Origin: Streptomyces coeruleorubidus
GTDB taxonomy: Bacteria; Actinomycetota; Actinomycetes; Streptomycetales; Streptomycetaceae
Assembly: GCF_008705135.1 (NCBI RefSeq)
Contig: NZ_CP023694.1
Location: forward strand, 496,001 to 560,000
Reading direction: 5' to 3'
Length of the DNA: 64,000 nt
Shown here: in pieces, positions 51,243 through 61,892 of the stretch
Position numbering within the stretch: position 1 is the stretch's first letter
How the letters are laid out: each line of letters starts with the position of its first letter
Notes under the pieces: model-generated
What the model saw: only the letters and a program-made list of their open reading frames with translations
Told to the model about the DNA's origin: nothing
Databases searched by the model: none
Position numbers and translations under genes: made by a program

Positions 51243-51358
51243 GGTCATCAGCTCCTTCATCGATCGGTACGCCCCGCCCGGCGGAGCACGCACACGCGGT
51301 GGCCGCGGTCACCATCCTGTCCCCGCGAACGACACGTCGAGCGATAAACTGCGGACAC

Positions 51359-52357
51359 ATGATGGTCGACAGGCGACATCCATCGCGGTCAGAGCGGGTT
51401 CCTTCCGCCCTCTTCGTGCCGCGGCCCGTCCCCGCCGCACACGCAGAGCCCAAGTCCGTCCCGCTGTACGGCTTCCAGCCCCCGGTCGGCACCCCGTACG
51501 GGCTGGAAGTGACCACCGTCGAGGACTTCCACGCCGACCACGACGACTGGCCGTGGAACCCGCCCCGTCCGGGCCGTGCCACCTTCCACTACCTGATCCT
51601 CGTGACGGAGGGTGCACTGCGGCACGACGTCGACCACGTCACGCGCACCGTCGCTCCCGGCCAATGGCTGTGGGTGCGCCCCGGGCACGTGCAGTGCTGG
51701 CACGACCCCGGCACCGCCCATGGCCCCTTCATCCTGTTCGAACCGGAGGCTCTCCGGCCCGACATCGCCCGCCAGTTGGCTCCCCTCACCTCGCACGACG
51801 CCCCCGCCGTACTGACACCGCATCCCGACGACGCCACCTGGCTCGAGCAGACCGCGCTCCAGCTCCTCGACGAACACCGGGCGCTGGGACGCCGTCCGCT
51901 CGCGGCCCACCACGCACTGCGGTGCAGCCTCCTCGAAGCCCTGCTGCTCCGCCTCGCCAACTCACCGGACGTCACACAAGCTCCGGTCGCCGCCGAACCC
52001 ACTTCCCCGGGCGACGCCTCGGCACGACGGCCGGTCTACGAACGGTTCCTGGACGTCCTGGAGCTGCACTTCCGCGAGCTGCACCGCGTCGACGACTACG
52101 CCCGGCTGCTCGGCTGTTCCGTACGAACCCTCAGCCGCGCCGCCCGGGCCACCGTCGGCACCGGAGCACGGCAGGTCATCGATCAGCGCCGCCTGCTAGA
52201 AGCGCGCCGCCTCCTCGGCCACGCCCGATGGACCGCCCGCGCAGTCGCCGACCACCTCGGCTTCACCGACACGGCCAACTTCGGCCGCTTCTTCCGGCAC
52301 CACACCGGCCTCACACCCACCGCCTACGCGGCTCGTCAGGCCACCCCGAATCCCTGA
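51359..52357 (+). CDS. AraC-family transcriptional regulator
   Basis: 332 residues, with the first ATG of a pair at 51359. N-terminal cupin-like sensor: YLILVTEGALRHDVDHVTRT, PGQWLWVRPGHVQCW. C-terminal AraC HTH pair: DDYARLLGCSVRTLSRAARA, then RAVADHLGFTDTANFGRFFR. The -10-like TAAACT at 51345-51350 ends eight bases before the ATG and no ribosome site is present, so the mRNA may be leaderless. Targets are unknown; it is divergent from the YjbR gene. Confidence 0.9.
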   Translation: MMVDRRHPSRSERVPSALFVPRPVPAAHAEPKSVPLYGFQPPVGTPYGLEVTTVEDFHADHDDWPWNPPRPGRATFHYLILVTEGALRHDVDHVTRTVAPGQWLWVRPGHVQCWHDPGTAHGPFILFEPEALRPDIARQLAPLTSHDAPAVLTPHPDDATWLEQTALQLLDEHRALGRRPLAAHHALRCSLLEALLLRLANSPDVTQAPVAAEPTSPGDASARRPVYERFLDVLELHFRELHRVDDYARLLGCSVRTLSRAARATVGTGARQVIDQRRLLEARRLLGHARWTARAVADHLGFTDTANFGRFFRHHTGLTPTAYAARQATPNP

Positions 52358-52390
52358 AAACGAGCGGGGCGCAGTCGAGCCCGCGCAGCC

Positions 52391-53137
52391 TCACAGCCGG
52401 GATCTCAGCACGTCGACCTCACAGCCCCGCGCGAACGGGTCAAAGCCGTGCTCGACCAGCCAGCGAACCGCCAGCAGGCTTCGCAACGACCACCACGCGC
52501 GGACCACGTCGAGGTCGACGTCTGTGCCATAGCCGGCGACGACGTCGCCGAGGTGCTCCTCGTGTCCGAGCGTCAAGGTGGCGAGGTCGAACAGGGCATC
52601 GCCCTGGCCCGCTTCGGACCAGTCGATGATGCCGGTCACCTCGTCGCCGTCGACGAAAACGTGAGTGATCTGCAGGTCGCCGTGCGTGAACACCGGAGTC
52701 CACGGCCGGAGCGCGGCCTCGGCGACCTGGCGGTTTCGGGTGACCAAGTCGGCGGGCAGAACGCCGTTCGCCACGAGCCATTCGCACTCGCCGTCGAGTT
52801 CCGCCGCCAACTCGTCGAGACCCCGTCCAGCCCGGCCGGGCCGGGTTGGCAACGGCCCGTCGTGCAACTTCCGGATGGCGGCACCCGTCGTGGCCCACGC
52901 CGCCGGCGACGCGGTCGACGGCTCGCCGAGGCGGCCGAGCGCCGTCCCCGGGACAGCGGCGATCGCGAGCACGGGCGGCTTGCGCCACAGGACCTCCGGG
53001 GTCGGTACCGGCGCCAGGGCCAGCGCCTCGACCTCGACATCGATGCGCGCCTGATCGCGGTCCACCTTCAAGAACACGTCACCGACGCGCAGGGTGGCGC
53101 GCTCGGAGTGAGCGACGACGACCTCGACCTCATCCAT
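52391..53137 (-). CDS. Aminoglycoside phosphotransferase-family kinase
   Basis: 248 residues. APH/choline-kinase fold: VEVEALALAPVPTPEVLWR (alpha-C region), the catalytic loop TPVFTHGDLQITHVFV (HGDxQ), and the metal motif GIIDWSEAGQGDALFDLATL (IDWxxAxxGD). The small size and divergent N-lobe are common among uncharacterised Streptomyces members. It may phosphorylate an antibiotic or a small metabolite. It converges with the AraC gene and is divergent from the next small gene. Confidence 0.85.
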   Translation of the reverse strand: MDEVEVVVAHSERATLRVGDVFLKVDRDQARIDVEVEALALAPVPTPEVLWRKPPVLAIAAVPGTALGRLGEPSTASPAAWATTGAAIRKLHDGPLPTRPGRAGRGLDELAAELDGECEWLVANGVLPADLVTRNRQVAEAALRPWTPVFTHGDLQITHVFVDGDEVTGIIDWSEAGQGDALFDLATLTLGHEEHLGDVVAGYGTDVDLDVVRAWWSLRSLLAVRWLVEHGFDPFARGCEVDVLRSRL

Positions 53138-53183
53138 GCCGAGCAGTATCCCGGACGACCGTCGACGTCGCCGGGCTCATCGC

Positions 53184-53318
53184 GTGACCCAGAACCTGGC
53201 CGTCGCCGGGGTGTTCACCGCCGTGCTGGTCGCCTGGGGCCTGGTCGGTACGCTGCTGTTGTGGCTCGGCGTCGCCGGGCACGAGGACCCCAGCGTCACG
53301 GGAAAGGACACCGCGTGA
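53184..53318 (+). CDS. Small single-pass membrane protein
   Basis: 44 residues from a GTG at 53184. One hydrophobic segment (LAVAGVFTAVLVAWGLVGTL, then LLWLGVAG) is followed by a short acidic tail. I do not recognise it. The stop overlaps the start of the 2Fe-2S gene (GTGA), so the two are probably made together. The ribosome site is weak. Evidence for coding is the membrane helix plus the coupling. Confidence 0.55.
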   Translation: MTQNLAVAGVFTAVLVAWGLVGTLLLWLGVAGHEDPSVTGKDTA

Positions 53319-53734
53319 GCAAGCGCTCCCGCCGTACTGCCGCTGCCGTCTCCCCCACGTCGGCCCGGACGGCGCGGTGCACGGTCACCGTGTGCCGGGG
53401 GTGCTGCTGCGGCACGCCGAAGATCCCCGGCTTCGACCACGCGGCTCAGCTGCGCGGCCTTCGCCAGGCGCTCGACGGCACCGCCACCGTCCGGGTCACC
53501 GACTGCCTGGACGCCTGCGAGCACGCCAACGTCGTCGTCGTGCAGCCCTCACCCGCCGGCCGCGCGGCAGGCGGCCGGCCGGTGTGGCTCGGCCTGGTCA
53601 ACGACCCCGACGCCACCGCCGACATCACCACCTGGATCGAACAGGGCGGACCTGGCCTCGCCGACCCGCCCGGCATCCTCGACCTGTACGGCTTCACACC
53701 GTCGCGGCGGGTGCGGGGACAGGTGGAGGGCTGA
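53315..53734 (+). CDS. Thioredoxin-like [2Fe-2S] ferredoxin-domain protein
   Basis: 139 residues. Cluster cysteines are in VCRGCCCGTPKIPGF and VTDCLDACEHANVVVVQPS, the C-x-n-C and C-x3-C pattern of thioredoxin-fold 2Fe-2S ferredoxins. The basic N-terminal 25 residues are not part of the domain. It follows the small membrane protein with overlapping stop and start. Partner unknown; in other actinobacteria such proteins occur near metal or cobalt uptake genes, but none is visible here. Confidence 0.8.
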   Translation: MSKRSRRTAAAVSPTSARTARCTVTVCRGCCCGTPKIPGFDHAAQLRGLRQALDGTATVRVTDCLDACEHANVVVVQPSPAGRAAGGRPVWLGLVNDPDATADITTWIEQGGPGLADPPGILDLYGFTPSRRVRGQVEG

Positions 53735-53813
53735 CGCGAGACAGTCAGTTCACGGCGCGGCATCAAGCCACCATGGACTCACCAACCGGTGATCTCCGAA
53801 GGCGGCCCTAGCG

Positions 53814-56800
53814 TCAGTGGTTTCCGATGGTGACGACGCCCTTCGTCCTGGCGCCGGTCCTGTTGTCGTAGAGGACATCACCGGTGGACTTCTTCCAGAT
53901 CTTGATGCGGAAGGTGTCCGGGCCGTCGGTGGCGGTGACTCTGAAGGCGTAGCCACCCTTGCCGCCCACCGTCCCGGTGCCCTGATAGGTGGCCTGGGAG
54001 CCGTTCACCACGAGCCAGTCGGAGCCGGTCGAGCGGAAGGTGAGCCGGGCGGAGCCGAAGACGAACGTGGCCTTGCCGGTGGGGACAGTGGCTGCCTTCC
54101 GGTACTGGGCGCCCAGGGTGAACGCCGCCTTTCCGGTCAGTCCCGGCTCGGCCGGGTAGGCACCGGCCGGCGAGGTGATCGTGCCGGCGCCGGCAGCGGA
54201 TCCGGCGGCCGGGTCGTAGACGATCAGCTCGGCGAGCGTGGTGGAGTCCGTGCCGTCGTCATCGTCGGTGACCGTGACGACCGGGCGGTGGATGCCCGCG
54301 TCGTCGTAGACGTGTGCGGCGCGGCAGCCGGAGTCGGTGACCGTGCCGGCCGTCGGCCGGCTGCCGTCCTTCCAGTCGACCTGGCAGGTGTGGCGGTCGG
54401 CCGAGCCCGGATCGTCGAAGGACGCCGTGACGATGGCGGCCTTGCCCGCCCGGACGGGCGAGCCGGGGCCTTTGGCGGACGTGATCGACGGGACGGCGTT
54501 GGAGACCTTGACCGACGTCGTGTCGCTGCCGCGCCCGCCGGTCAGGGTGACCTGGAAGGTGCCGTCGTCGGTGCAGGTGAGGGTCGTCCGGGCCGACGCG
54601 GGATCCTTGACGGCGCACGGTGCGCCGTCCTGGACGGTCCACTTGGGGGTGCCGGCCCCGGAGACGGTGCCGGCGAGCGTGATCGCCTCTCCCTCGGCAC
54701 CGGTGGCGTCCGGCCCGGCGTGGACGACGGTGACCGGGTCGATGCCGCCGAGGGTCGGGACGACCTTCTTGATCAGGCCGTCGGAGTCGAACTCCAGCTT
54801 GTCGATGGTGGTTTCGCGGTGGGTGCCGTCACCGCCGGGGATGGCGAAGCGGTGGTAGGCGATGTACCAGTCGTCGGTGTTCGGGACGTGGACGACGGAG
54901 TGGTGGCCCGGTCCCTTGATGCCCAGGGACAGGTCCTTCTCCATGATCACGCCCTGCTTGGTCCACGGACCGGTGGGCGAGGGACCGGTCGCGTAGGCGA
55001 CGCGGTAGTTCTCGTCCCGGGTGTCGTTCTCCGACCACATGAAGTAGTAGGTGCCCTTGCGCTTGATGACGAAGGTGCCCTCGTTGTAGCCGCTCGGGGT
55101 GATGTCCTGGACCTTCGAGGTGTCGACGGAGGCCATGTCGTCGCCCAGCGGCACGACGTAGGCGCGGCCGTTGCCCCAGTAGAGGTACTTCGTGCCGTCG
55201 TCGTCGGTGAAGACCGCCGGGTCGATCATCTGGCCGCGGAAGTCACCGGCCTTCAGCAGCGGCTTGCCCAGGGCGTCCTTGAACGGCCCGGTGGGCGAGT
55301 CGGACACCGCGACGCCGATGTTCGCGTCGGCGCAGAAGTAGAAGTAGTACTTCCCGCCCTTCTCGGTCATCGCCGGAGCCCAGGCCCTGCTGTCCGCCCA
55401 GCTGACGTCCGGCCCCAGGTCGAGGATGACGCCGTGGTCCTTCCAGTGGACCAGGTCCGTGGAGGAGTAGGCCTTGAACTGCGTGCCGCTCCAGCCCTCG
55501 AAGCCGTCGGTCGTCGGGTAGATGTAGAAGGTGTCGCCGAAGCGCACGATGTCCGGGTCGGCGTTCAGCCCCGGCAGGACCGGTGTCTTCATGATCAGCG
55601 CCGAGACCTTCCAGGTGCGCTTCTTGCCGTCCGACCCGGTGACCTCGTACGTCACCGGTTGGGTGAAGTCGCGCACGCTGCCGGAGGCGGGGCTGATCGT
55701 CGCGCCCTCGGCGAGCGCGAACTCCGGTGCGAGCGCGGTGAGATCGGTACCCTCCTTCATCGGCAGGGTGATCGTGCCGCCCGCGTTGTCGACGAGCGCG
55801 TCGACCTTGAGCGCCGGATGCGTCACCTTGGCGATGCCCGCGGTGTTGCCGCTGAGTTCCATGACCTCGGCGCCGCCGAGGGCACGGTCGTAGACGCGGA
55901 AGTCGTCGACCTCGCCGCCGAAGTACGGGTCCGCCGCGTACAGCGACCGGCCGATGTAGCCGCTGTAGTCCTTGGCCGCGTCGTACAGCTCGGACGGTTT
56001 GATGCTGGTCGTCGTGCGGGCCGCCTCGACGCCGTCGGCGTAGAGGACCATGGTGCCGGTGGCGCCGTCCAGCGTCACCGTGACGTGCCGCCACTGGCCG
56101 GGCGTGAGCTGCGAGCCGGCCGTGAGCTTCGACTCCGCCGACCAACTCGCCTTCGTGATGGCCGAGTAGAGGCTGGAGCCGCCGTTGGACGGAGTGGCGA
56201 ACAGATACTTGTCGCTGTCGGGTCCGAGCCCGAACAGCCACTGGAAGCTGCTGCCGCCCTTCCACTTGGCGTACGTCGACACCGTCACGCTGTCGGCGTT
56301 CTTCAGCACGCCGTTCGGGATCTTCACGTACGGCGACGCGGAGTCGCCGGACATCCTGAACGAGCCGCCGTGCACGCCGCTGCCGAAGTCGGGCGTGCGG
56401 ACGTACGTGCCGTGGTGGCCGTGCCCGCTGGAGTCACGGGCGATGCTGCCGCTGGTCTCGTCGAAGTCGTAGTGCAGGAGCAGGTCCGCCGGGACGTCCG
56501 GTCCCTCGTCCGACACGGTGACCTCGGCCCGGACCGGGATCGCGGCGCCGCCGGGCAGGCTGCCGGTGACGGTGAAGGTGCCGGCCTGGGCGTACTTCGA
56601 CGCCGGGACGTCCTCCCAGTCGACGGAGACCGGCCGCTTGACGCCGTCGGCGTACTCGGCGACGACCGTGGCCGGCAGGACCGGGGCGACGCCGACCCGC
56701 GTCTTCACCGACACGTCCTCGACGCTCTTCACGAGCTGGTCGGGCTGGAAGGCGCGCAGCAGCCGGTCGTACTCGGCCTGGGTGACCGGCAGCACGGTGC

Positions 56801-59024
56801 CGTGGCGGGGCTTGGCGGGCAGGTCGTAGCCGGTGGACGGGGTCCAGGTGCCGGAGTCGAGGTCGGTCGTCTCGAACGGGATGTAGCCGCGGCCACCGAA
56901 CTCGTCGAGGAACGCGTACCACTTCTCCTCGGTGTTGGACTTGAACACGAGCGGTCCCTCGGCGGCGTTCATCGCGCCCTTGCCGATGCCCTCGGCGACC
57001 GCGGTCCAGGACGGGTCCAGGATCGAGTCGCTCTTCTCCTGGAAGATGAACTTGCTGTTGGGAGTGGAGGAGGAGTTGTTCCGCTCGTCCTTGGACAGGC
57101 GGTAGTACGTCCCGTCGTGCCGGATCATCGTGGAGTCGATGACCGAGTAGCCGCGGTCGATCCAGACCTTGGGCTCGCTGAAGGTGTGGAAGTCGCGGGT
57201 GGTGGCGTACATCATGCGGTTGTACGTGTCGCCGGAGTGGTCGGCGTTGTCGTACAGCTTCGACGCCCAGAAGACCACGTACTCGCCGCGCTCGGCGTCG
57301 TAGAACGCCTCCGGAGCCCAGGTGTTGCCCGCGCTGTCGGGTGAGACCTTGACCAGACGCTGGTTCGTCCAGTGCACCAGGTCGGTGGACTCCCAGACCA
57401 TGATGGACTTGCTGCCGGTGCGCTGGGAGGCGTCCCAGTCGCCGTTGCCGTAGATCCTGAGGTCGGTGGCGATCTGGTAGAACTTGTCGCCCTCCGGCGA
57501 GCGGATGATGAACGGGTCGCGCAGACCCTTCTCGCCGAGCGTGGAGGTGAGGACCGGCTTGCCGTCGTTCAGCTCGCGCCAGTGCAGCGGGTCGTTGCCC
57601 TTGCTGAGGGCGGCGTAGAGCTGTTCGCCGTCCGAGGTGCCCTCGCCGGTGAAGTAGCTGAACATGTAGCCCTTGAGGTCAGCCTTGGCGGGCAGCTCGG
57701 GCACCTTGGCCGTCATGACGCGCGTGGCCTCGGCCTCGCCCTTGGTGACGGTGGCGGTCAGCTCGACGGTGGTGGCGCCGTCGCCGTGCGCGGGGCGGTG
57801 AACCTCGCCGTCGGCGGAGACGACGTCCGGCTTGGCGGAGGACCAGGTCACGGTCGTGCCGAAGGCGCCGCTCCTGGGCAGGGTGAGGTTGCCGCGTGCG
57901 TCGTCGAGGTTGTGCACCGTGAGCGCCTCGGCGGCCTGCCGGGTGGCGGCGTCGTCGTCGAGGGCGGGCCGGACCGTGACGTCGAAGGTCTTGGTGCCGG
58001 TCACGGTGCCCTTCTTCAGGGTCGCCGTGAGCGTGGCGTGGCCATCCGGTGAGCCGGCCTCGGGGCGGGTCACGTTCCCGGTGTCCGAGACCACGGACGG
58101 GTTGTCGCTGTCCCAGCTGATGGAGGAGCCACCGGCCGTGCCGGTCCTGGGCAGGTCCAGGTCGGAGGTGACGCCGCTGGTGTCACCGAGGCTCAGGGCG
58201 TCCTTGTCGTCGGCGACGCCCTGCGTGGCGACGGGGAGGGAGAGCTGCTCGACCTCCGAGCCGGCCAGCGCCCGGTCGTATACACGGAAGTCGCGTATCC
58301 GGCCTTTGAAGAGCTTGTCGCCGTCGTAGACGGACTTGCCGATGTGGTTGGCCGTGGTGGTGCCGGAGCCGATGGCGCCGGGTGTGGTCGTGACCGAGGT
58401 GTTGCGGCCGACCTCGACGCCGTCCTCGTAGAGCACGCCCGTGGAGCCGGTCTGGGCGTAGGTGATGTGCTTCCACACCCCGCGGGTCAGGTTGTGGGAG
58501 TCGGACGGCTTGGTGGTCTGCTCGGTCGACCAGTTACCCGTCGCGACGGAGGTGCGCAAGGAGTTGCCGGTGGTGAACAGGTAGCCGTTGCCGTTGCCCG
58601 CGCTGGTGTTGCCGAAGCCGTAGATGAAGTAGGGCGTGCTCTGGGCGGAATCGATGAGTACGTCCATGGAGACGGTGATCGAGTCCATGCCCTTCATGAC
58701 GTCGTCCGGCACCTTGATGTAGGTGTCGGATCCGTTGAAGGCGAGCCCCTGACCGGATGCCGACCAGTCGGCGGTACCGCTGACGGTGCCGTTCCGGCCG
58801 TTGCCGGAGGCGTCGGTCACGGTGCTGCCGGAATCGGCGTCGAGCTTGTACCACAGGGCCAGGCCGTCGGTGATCTCCGAGGCTACGACCGCCGGTGCCG
58901 CCTGCGCTGAAGCGGCGGGTCCGGCGAGGGTGAAGAGCATCGACGCGGCGGTCAGTCCGGCGAGATGGCCCGCCCGACGTCTCGCGCGGCAGCGAAGTCG
59001 TGCGCATCGTGCGACGTGCGTCAT
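53814..59024 (-). CDS. Secreted multimodular glycoside hydrolase with two GH43-type modules, two LamG and PKD domains
   Basis: 1736 residues from the ATG at 59024. Order: signal peptide (LAGLTAASMLFTLAGPAASA); LamG (about 36-260, GLALWYKLDADSGSTVTDAS); two atrophied Ig-like domains (265-445); GH43-like module 1 (450-760, GLRDPFIIRSPEGDKFYQIA, VIDSTMIRHDGTYYR); Ig-like (760-845); second LamG (848-1075); a short beta domain; GH43 module 2 (1145-1430) with DPDIVRFGDTFYIYP, MIDPAVF and SGYNEGTFVIKRKGTYYFMW; PKD-like domains (1435-1600); and a C-terminal all-beta domain. Module 2 keeps the acidic residues expected of a GH43 enzyme (D of DPDI, D of MIDP, E of NEG). Likely acts on arabinan or xylan-type polymers outside the cell. 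Confidence 0.88.
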   Translation of the reverse strand: MTHVARCARLRCRARRRAGHLAGLTAASMLFTLAGPAASAQAAPAVVASEITDGLALWYKLDADSGSTVTDASGNGRNGTVSGTADWSASGQGLAFNGSDTYIKVPDDVMKGMDSITVSMDVLIDSAQSTPYFIYGFGNTSAGNGNGYLFTTGNSLRTSVATGNWSTEQTTKPSDSHNLTRGVWKHITYAQTGSTGVLYEDGVEVGRNTSVTTTPGAIGSGTTTANHIGKSVYDGDKLFKGRIRDFRVYDRALAGSEVEQLSLPVATQGVADDKDALSLGDTSGVTSDLDLPRTGTAGGSSISWDSDNPSVVSDTGNVTRPEAGSPDGHATLTATLKKGTVTGTKTFDVTVRPALDDDAATRQAAEALTVHNLDDARGNLTLPRSGAFGTTVTWSSAKPDVVSADGEVHRPAHGDGATTVELTATVTKGEAEATRVMTAKVPELPAKADLKGYMFSYFTGEGTSDGEQLYAALSKGNDPLHWRELNDGKPVLTSTLGEKGLRDPFIIRSPEGDKFYQIATDLRIYGNGDWDASQRTGSKSIMVWESTDLVHWTNQRLVKVSPDSAGNTWAPEAFYDAERGEYVVFWASKLYDNADHSGDTYNRMMYATTRDFHTFSEPKVWIDRGYSVIDSTMIRHDGTYYRLSKDERNNSSSTPNSKFIFQEKSDSILDPSWTAVAEGIGKGAMNAAEGPLVFKSNTEEKWYAFLDEFGGRGYIPFETTDLDSGTWTPSTGYDLPAKPRHGTVLPVTQAEYDRLLRAFQPDQLVKSVEDVSVKTRVGVAPVLPATVVAEYADGVKRPVSVDWEDVPASKYAQAGTFTVTGSLPGGAAIPVRAEVTVSDEGPDVPADLLLHYDFDETSGSIARDSSGHGHHGTYVRTPDFGSGVHGGSFRMSGDSASPYVKIPNGVLKNADSVTVSTYAKWKGGSSFQWLFGLGPDSDKYLFATPSNGGSSLYSAITKASWSAESKLTAGSQLTPGQWRHVTVTLDGATGTMVLYADGVEAARTTTSIKPSELYDAAKDYSGYIGRSLYAADPYFGGEVDDFRVYDRALGGAEVMELSGNTAGIAKVTHPALKVDALVDNAGGTITLPMKEGTDLTALAPEFALAEGATISPASGSVRDFTQPVTYEVTGSDGKKRTWKVSALIMKTPVLPGLNADPDIVRFGDTFYIYPTTDGFEGWSGTQFKAYSSTDLVHWKDHGVILDLGPDVSWADSRAWAPAMTEKGGKYYFYFCADANIGVAVSDSPTGPFKDALGKPLLKAGDFRGQMIDPAVFTDDDGTKYLYWGNGRAYVVPLGDDMASVDTSKVQDITPSGYNEGTFVIKRKGTYYFMWSENDTRDENYRVAYATGPSPTGPWTKQGVIMEKDLSLGIKGPGHHSVVHVPNTDDWYIAYHRFAIPGGDGTHRETTIDKLEFDSDGLIKKVVPTLGGIDPVTVVHAGPDATGAEGEAITLAGTVSGAGTPKWTVQDGAPCAVKDPASARTTLTCTDDGTFQVTLTGGRGSDTTSVKVSNAVPSITSAKGPGSPVRAGKAAIVTASFDDPGSADRHTCQVDWKDGSRPTAGTVTDSGCRAAHVYDDAGIHRPVVTVTDDDDGTDSTTLAELIVYDPAAGSAAGAGTITSPAGAYPAEPGLTGKAAFTLGAQYRKAATVPTGKATFVFGSARLTFRSTGSDWLVVNGSQATYQGTGTVGGKGGYAFRVTATDGPDTFRIKIWKKSTGDVLYDNRTGARTKGVVTIGNH

Positions 59025-59149
59025 GTCGGGGTTCCCTGCTGAGGCAAGCTGCTGACGGACAAGGCGGAACGAAGACGAGGGGTCGACGAGGCGACGGCAA
59101 GTCTTTGCCGGGGGCCTGCCGTTACACGCAGGTGACGTGTGTTGCGAGA

Positions 59150-59178
59150 GTCTCATTCGACGTCCCGGGCAGCGTCAA
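59150..59178 (-). promoter_or_regulatory. Promoter of the GH43 gene with two TTGTTCG boxes
   Basis: On the minus strand TTGACG (59178-59173) and TGAGAC (59155-59150) are spaced by 17 bases, about 120 bases before the start codon. Two copies of TTGTTCG (minus strand; 59186-59192 and 59205-59211) lie just upstream with a 19-base period and could be operator half sites for a sugar-responsive regulator (inference). Confidence 0.55.
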
Positions 59179-59264
59179 TAGGTTCCGAACAATGTCCGAC
59201 AGGTCGAACAAGATCTGACCGGCTCGTGGTGGTCTACGAGGGGTGAGCCGGGCGCTCTGCGTGT

Positions 59265-59297
59265 GGGCAGGACGCCACCGTCCGTGGCGCCTGCCCC
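59265..59297 (-). terminator. Hairpin terminator of the urt operon
   Basis: GGGCAGG-CGCCAC arms pair with GTGGCG-CCTGCCC with one bulged base and a five-base loop. It begins six bases after the urtE stop and ends the minus-strand operon before the GH43 promoter. Confidence 0.7.
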
Positions 59298-59302
59298 TTC
59301 CG

Positions 59303-59995
59303 TCATACGCTGAGCGCCGCCCTGACGGTCTGCTCGGACTCCACCCCGCCCTCGCCGGAGGAGGTCACCCGGCCCGCTTCCAGCACGTAGTACTGCCGGG
59401 CCGCCCGCATGGCGAAGCCCACGTGCTGTTCGACGAGGAGGACGGACAGGCCACCGCGCCGGGTGAGGGCGAGGATCGTCTCCTCGATCTCGGCGACGAC
59501 GGAGGGCTGGATGCCCTCGGTGGGTTCGTCGAGGAGGAGAAGCCTGGGACGGGTGATCAGGGCGCGGGCGATGGCGAGTTGCTGGCGCTGGCCGCCGGAG
59601 AGCAGGCCCGCGCGACGGCCGGACAGCTCGCGCAGGACCGGGAAGAGGTCCAGCGCCTCGGCGATCGCCGCCTTGCCGTCGGGGCGTCCGTCGGCGACGA
59701 GTTGGAGGTTCTCGGCGGTGGTCAGGTGCGGGAAGGACTGCTGGCCCTGCGGGACGTACGCCATACCGCGGGCGACCCGCTGGTGCGGAGCGAGGCGGGT
59801 GATGTCCTCGCCGTCCAGCAGGATCGTGCCGCCCGCCGGCTTGATCAGCCCCATGGCCGCCCGCAGGAGCGTGCTCTTGCCGGCGCCGTTGTGGCCGAGG
59901 ACGGCCGCGACGCCGTCCTTCGGTACCGCGACGGTCACTCCGTGCAGCACGGTCGTACGGTCGTAGCCCGCCCGGACGGTGTTGATCTCCAGCAT
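59303..59995 (-). CDS. urtE: Urea ABC transporter ATPase UrtE
   Basis: 230 residues from the ATG at 59995; a GTG three codons earlier overlaps the urtD stop but sits too close to the GGAGG site. Walker A GHNGAGKSTLLRAAMGL, the family motif MAYVPQGQQSFPHLTTAENL (PQGxxxFPxLTVxEN), signature LSGGQRQQLAIARALI, Walker B LLLLDEPTEGIQPSVV. LivF-type. Second ATPase of the urea/short-chain-amide importer and the last gene of the operon. Confidence 0.93.
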   Translation of the reverse strand: MLEINTVRAGYDRTTVLHGVTVAVPKDGVAAVLGHNGAGKSTLLRAAMGLIKPAGGTILLDGEDITRLAPHQRVARGMAYVPQGQQSFPHLTTAENLQLVADGRPDGKAAIAEALDLFPVLRELSGRRAGLLSGGQRQQLAIARALITRPRLLLLDEPTEGIQPSVVAEIEETILALTRRGGLSVLLVEQHVGFAMRAARQYYVLEAGRVTSSGEGGVESEQTVRAALSV

Positions 59996-60000
59996 GGGCG

Positions 60001-60770
<770 letters not shown>

Positions 60771-60774
<4 letters not shown>

Positions 60775-61892
60775 GCTGTCTCTCCAGTCGTACGGGTAGG
60801 GATACGGCGCTTGCGCAGGACGGTGACCAGCGAGGCCAGGCCACCGGGCAGGAAGCCGACCGCCACAACGAACAGCAGACCCTGGAGGTACGTCCACGCG
60901 GCGGGGTAGGCGTCCGAGAGCGTGCTCTGCGTCCAGGCCACCGCGATCGCACCCAGCACCGCGCCCACCAGGCTGGCCCGGCCGCCGACCGCCGCGCCGA
61001 TGACGAAGCCGATGGAGGGCACGATCCCGATCAGGGCCGGGGAGATGATCCCGACCGCGGGCACGAAGAGGGCACCGGCCAGACCCGCCATGCCGGCCGC
61101 GACGACGTACGCCACCAGCTTGACGTTGGCCGGGTTGTAGCCGAGGAAGCGCACCCGTTCCTCGGAGTCCCGTACGGCGATGAGGAGTTCGCCGTAGCGG
61201 CTGAGGAAAAGCTGGCGGGCGGCGGCCATCAGCAACAGCAGCACGGCGGCGATGATGAAGTACACCGTCCGCTGGTTGGCGGGGTCGTTGAGGTCGTAGC
61301 CGAAGAAGCCCTGGATGTCGGTCAGGCCGTTGGTGCCGCCCGTGGTGGCCTGCTGGCCGACGAGCCAGATGGCCAGGGCGGCGGCGAGCGCCTGGCTGAG
61401 GATCGCGAAGTAGGCGCCCTTGACCCGGCGGCGGAAGACGAGGAAGCCGAGCAGCGCGGCGACCGCCATGGGCAGCAGCACGGTCATGGCGAGAGCGAAG
61501 GCCGGATCGGCGAAGGGCTTCCACCACCAGGGCAGCGCGTCACCGGTGCCGTAGAGCTGCATGAAGTCGGGCAGTGTCTGGCCGGTGGCGGCGGCGTCGG
61601 CGAGCTTGAGGTGCATGGCCATGGCATAGCCGCCGAGGCCGAAGAAGACGCCCTGGCCGAGCACCATCAGCCCGCCCCTGCCCCAGGCGAGGCTCACGCC
61701 GACTGCCACGATCGCGTAGCACAGGTACTTGGCCAGGAGGTTGAGCCGGAAGTCGGAGAGGACGAGCGGGGCCACGCCGAGGAGCAGGACCGCGCCGAGG
61801 AGGAAGGCGCTGGGGACGCGGAAGCGTTCCGGGAGGGACGCCGACGGCTGCACGACGGATGTCGTCCTGGTCGGGGAGGTCGTTGTCGTCAT
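60771..61892 (-). CDS. urtC: Urea ABC transporter permease UrtC
   Basis: 373 residues, ATGA overlap with urtB. After a Thr-rich cytosolic start come multiple helices with LCYAIVAVGVSLAWGRGGLM, VLGQGVFFGLGGYAMAMHLK and IGAAVGGRASLVGAVLGAIA. LivM-type permease of the urea importer; forms the channel with UrtB. Confidence 0.93.
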
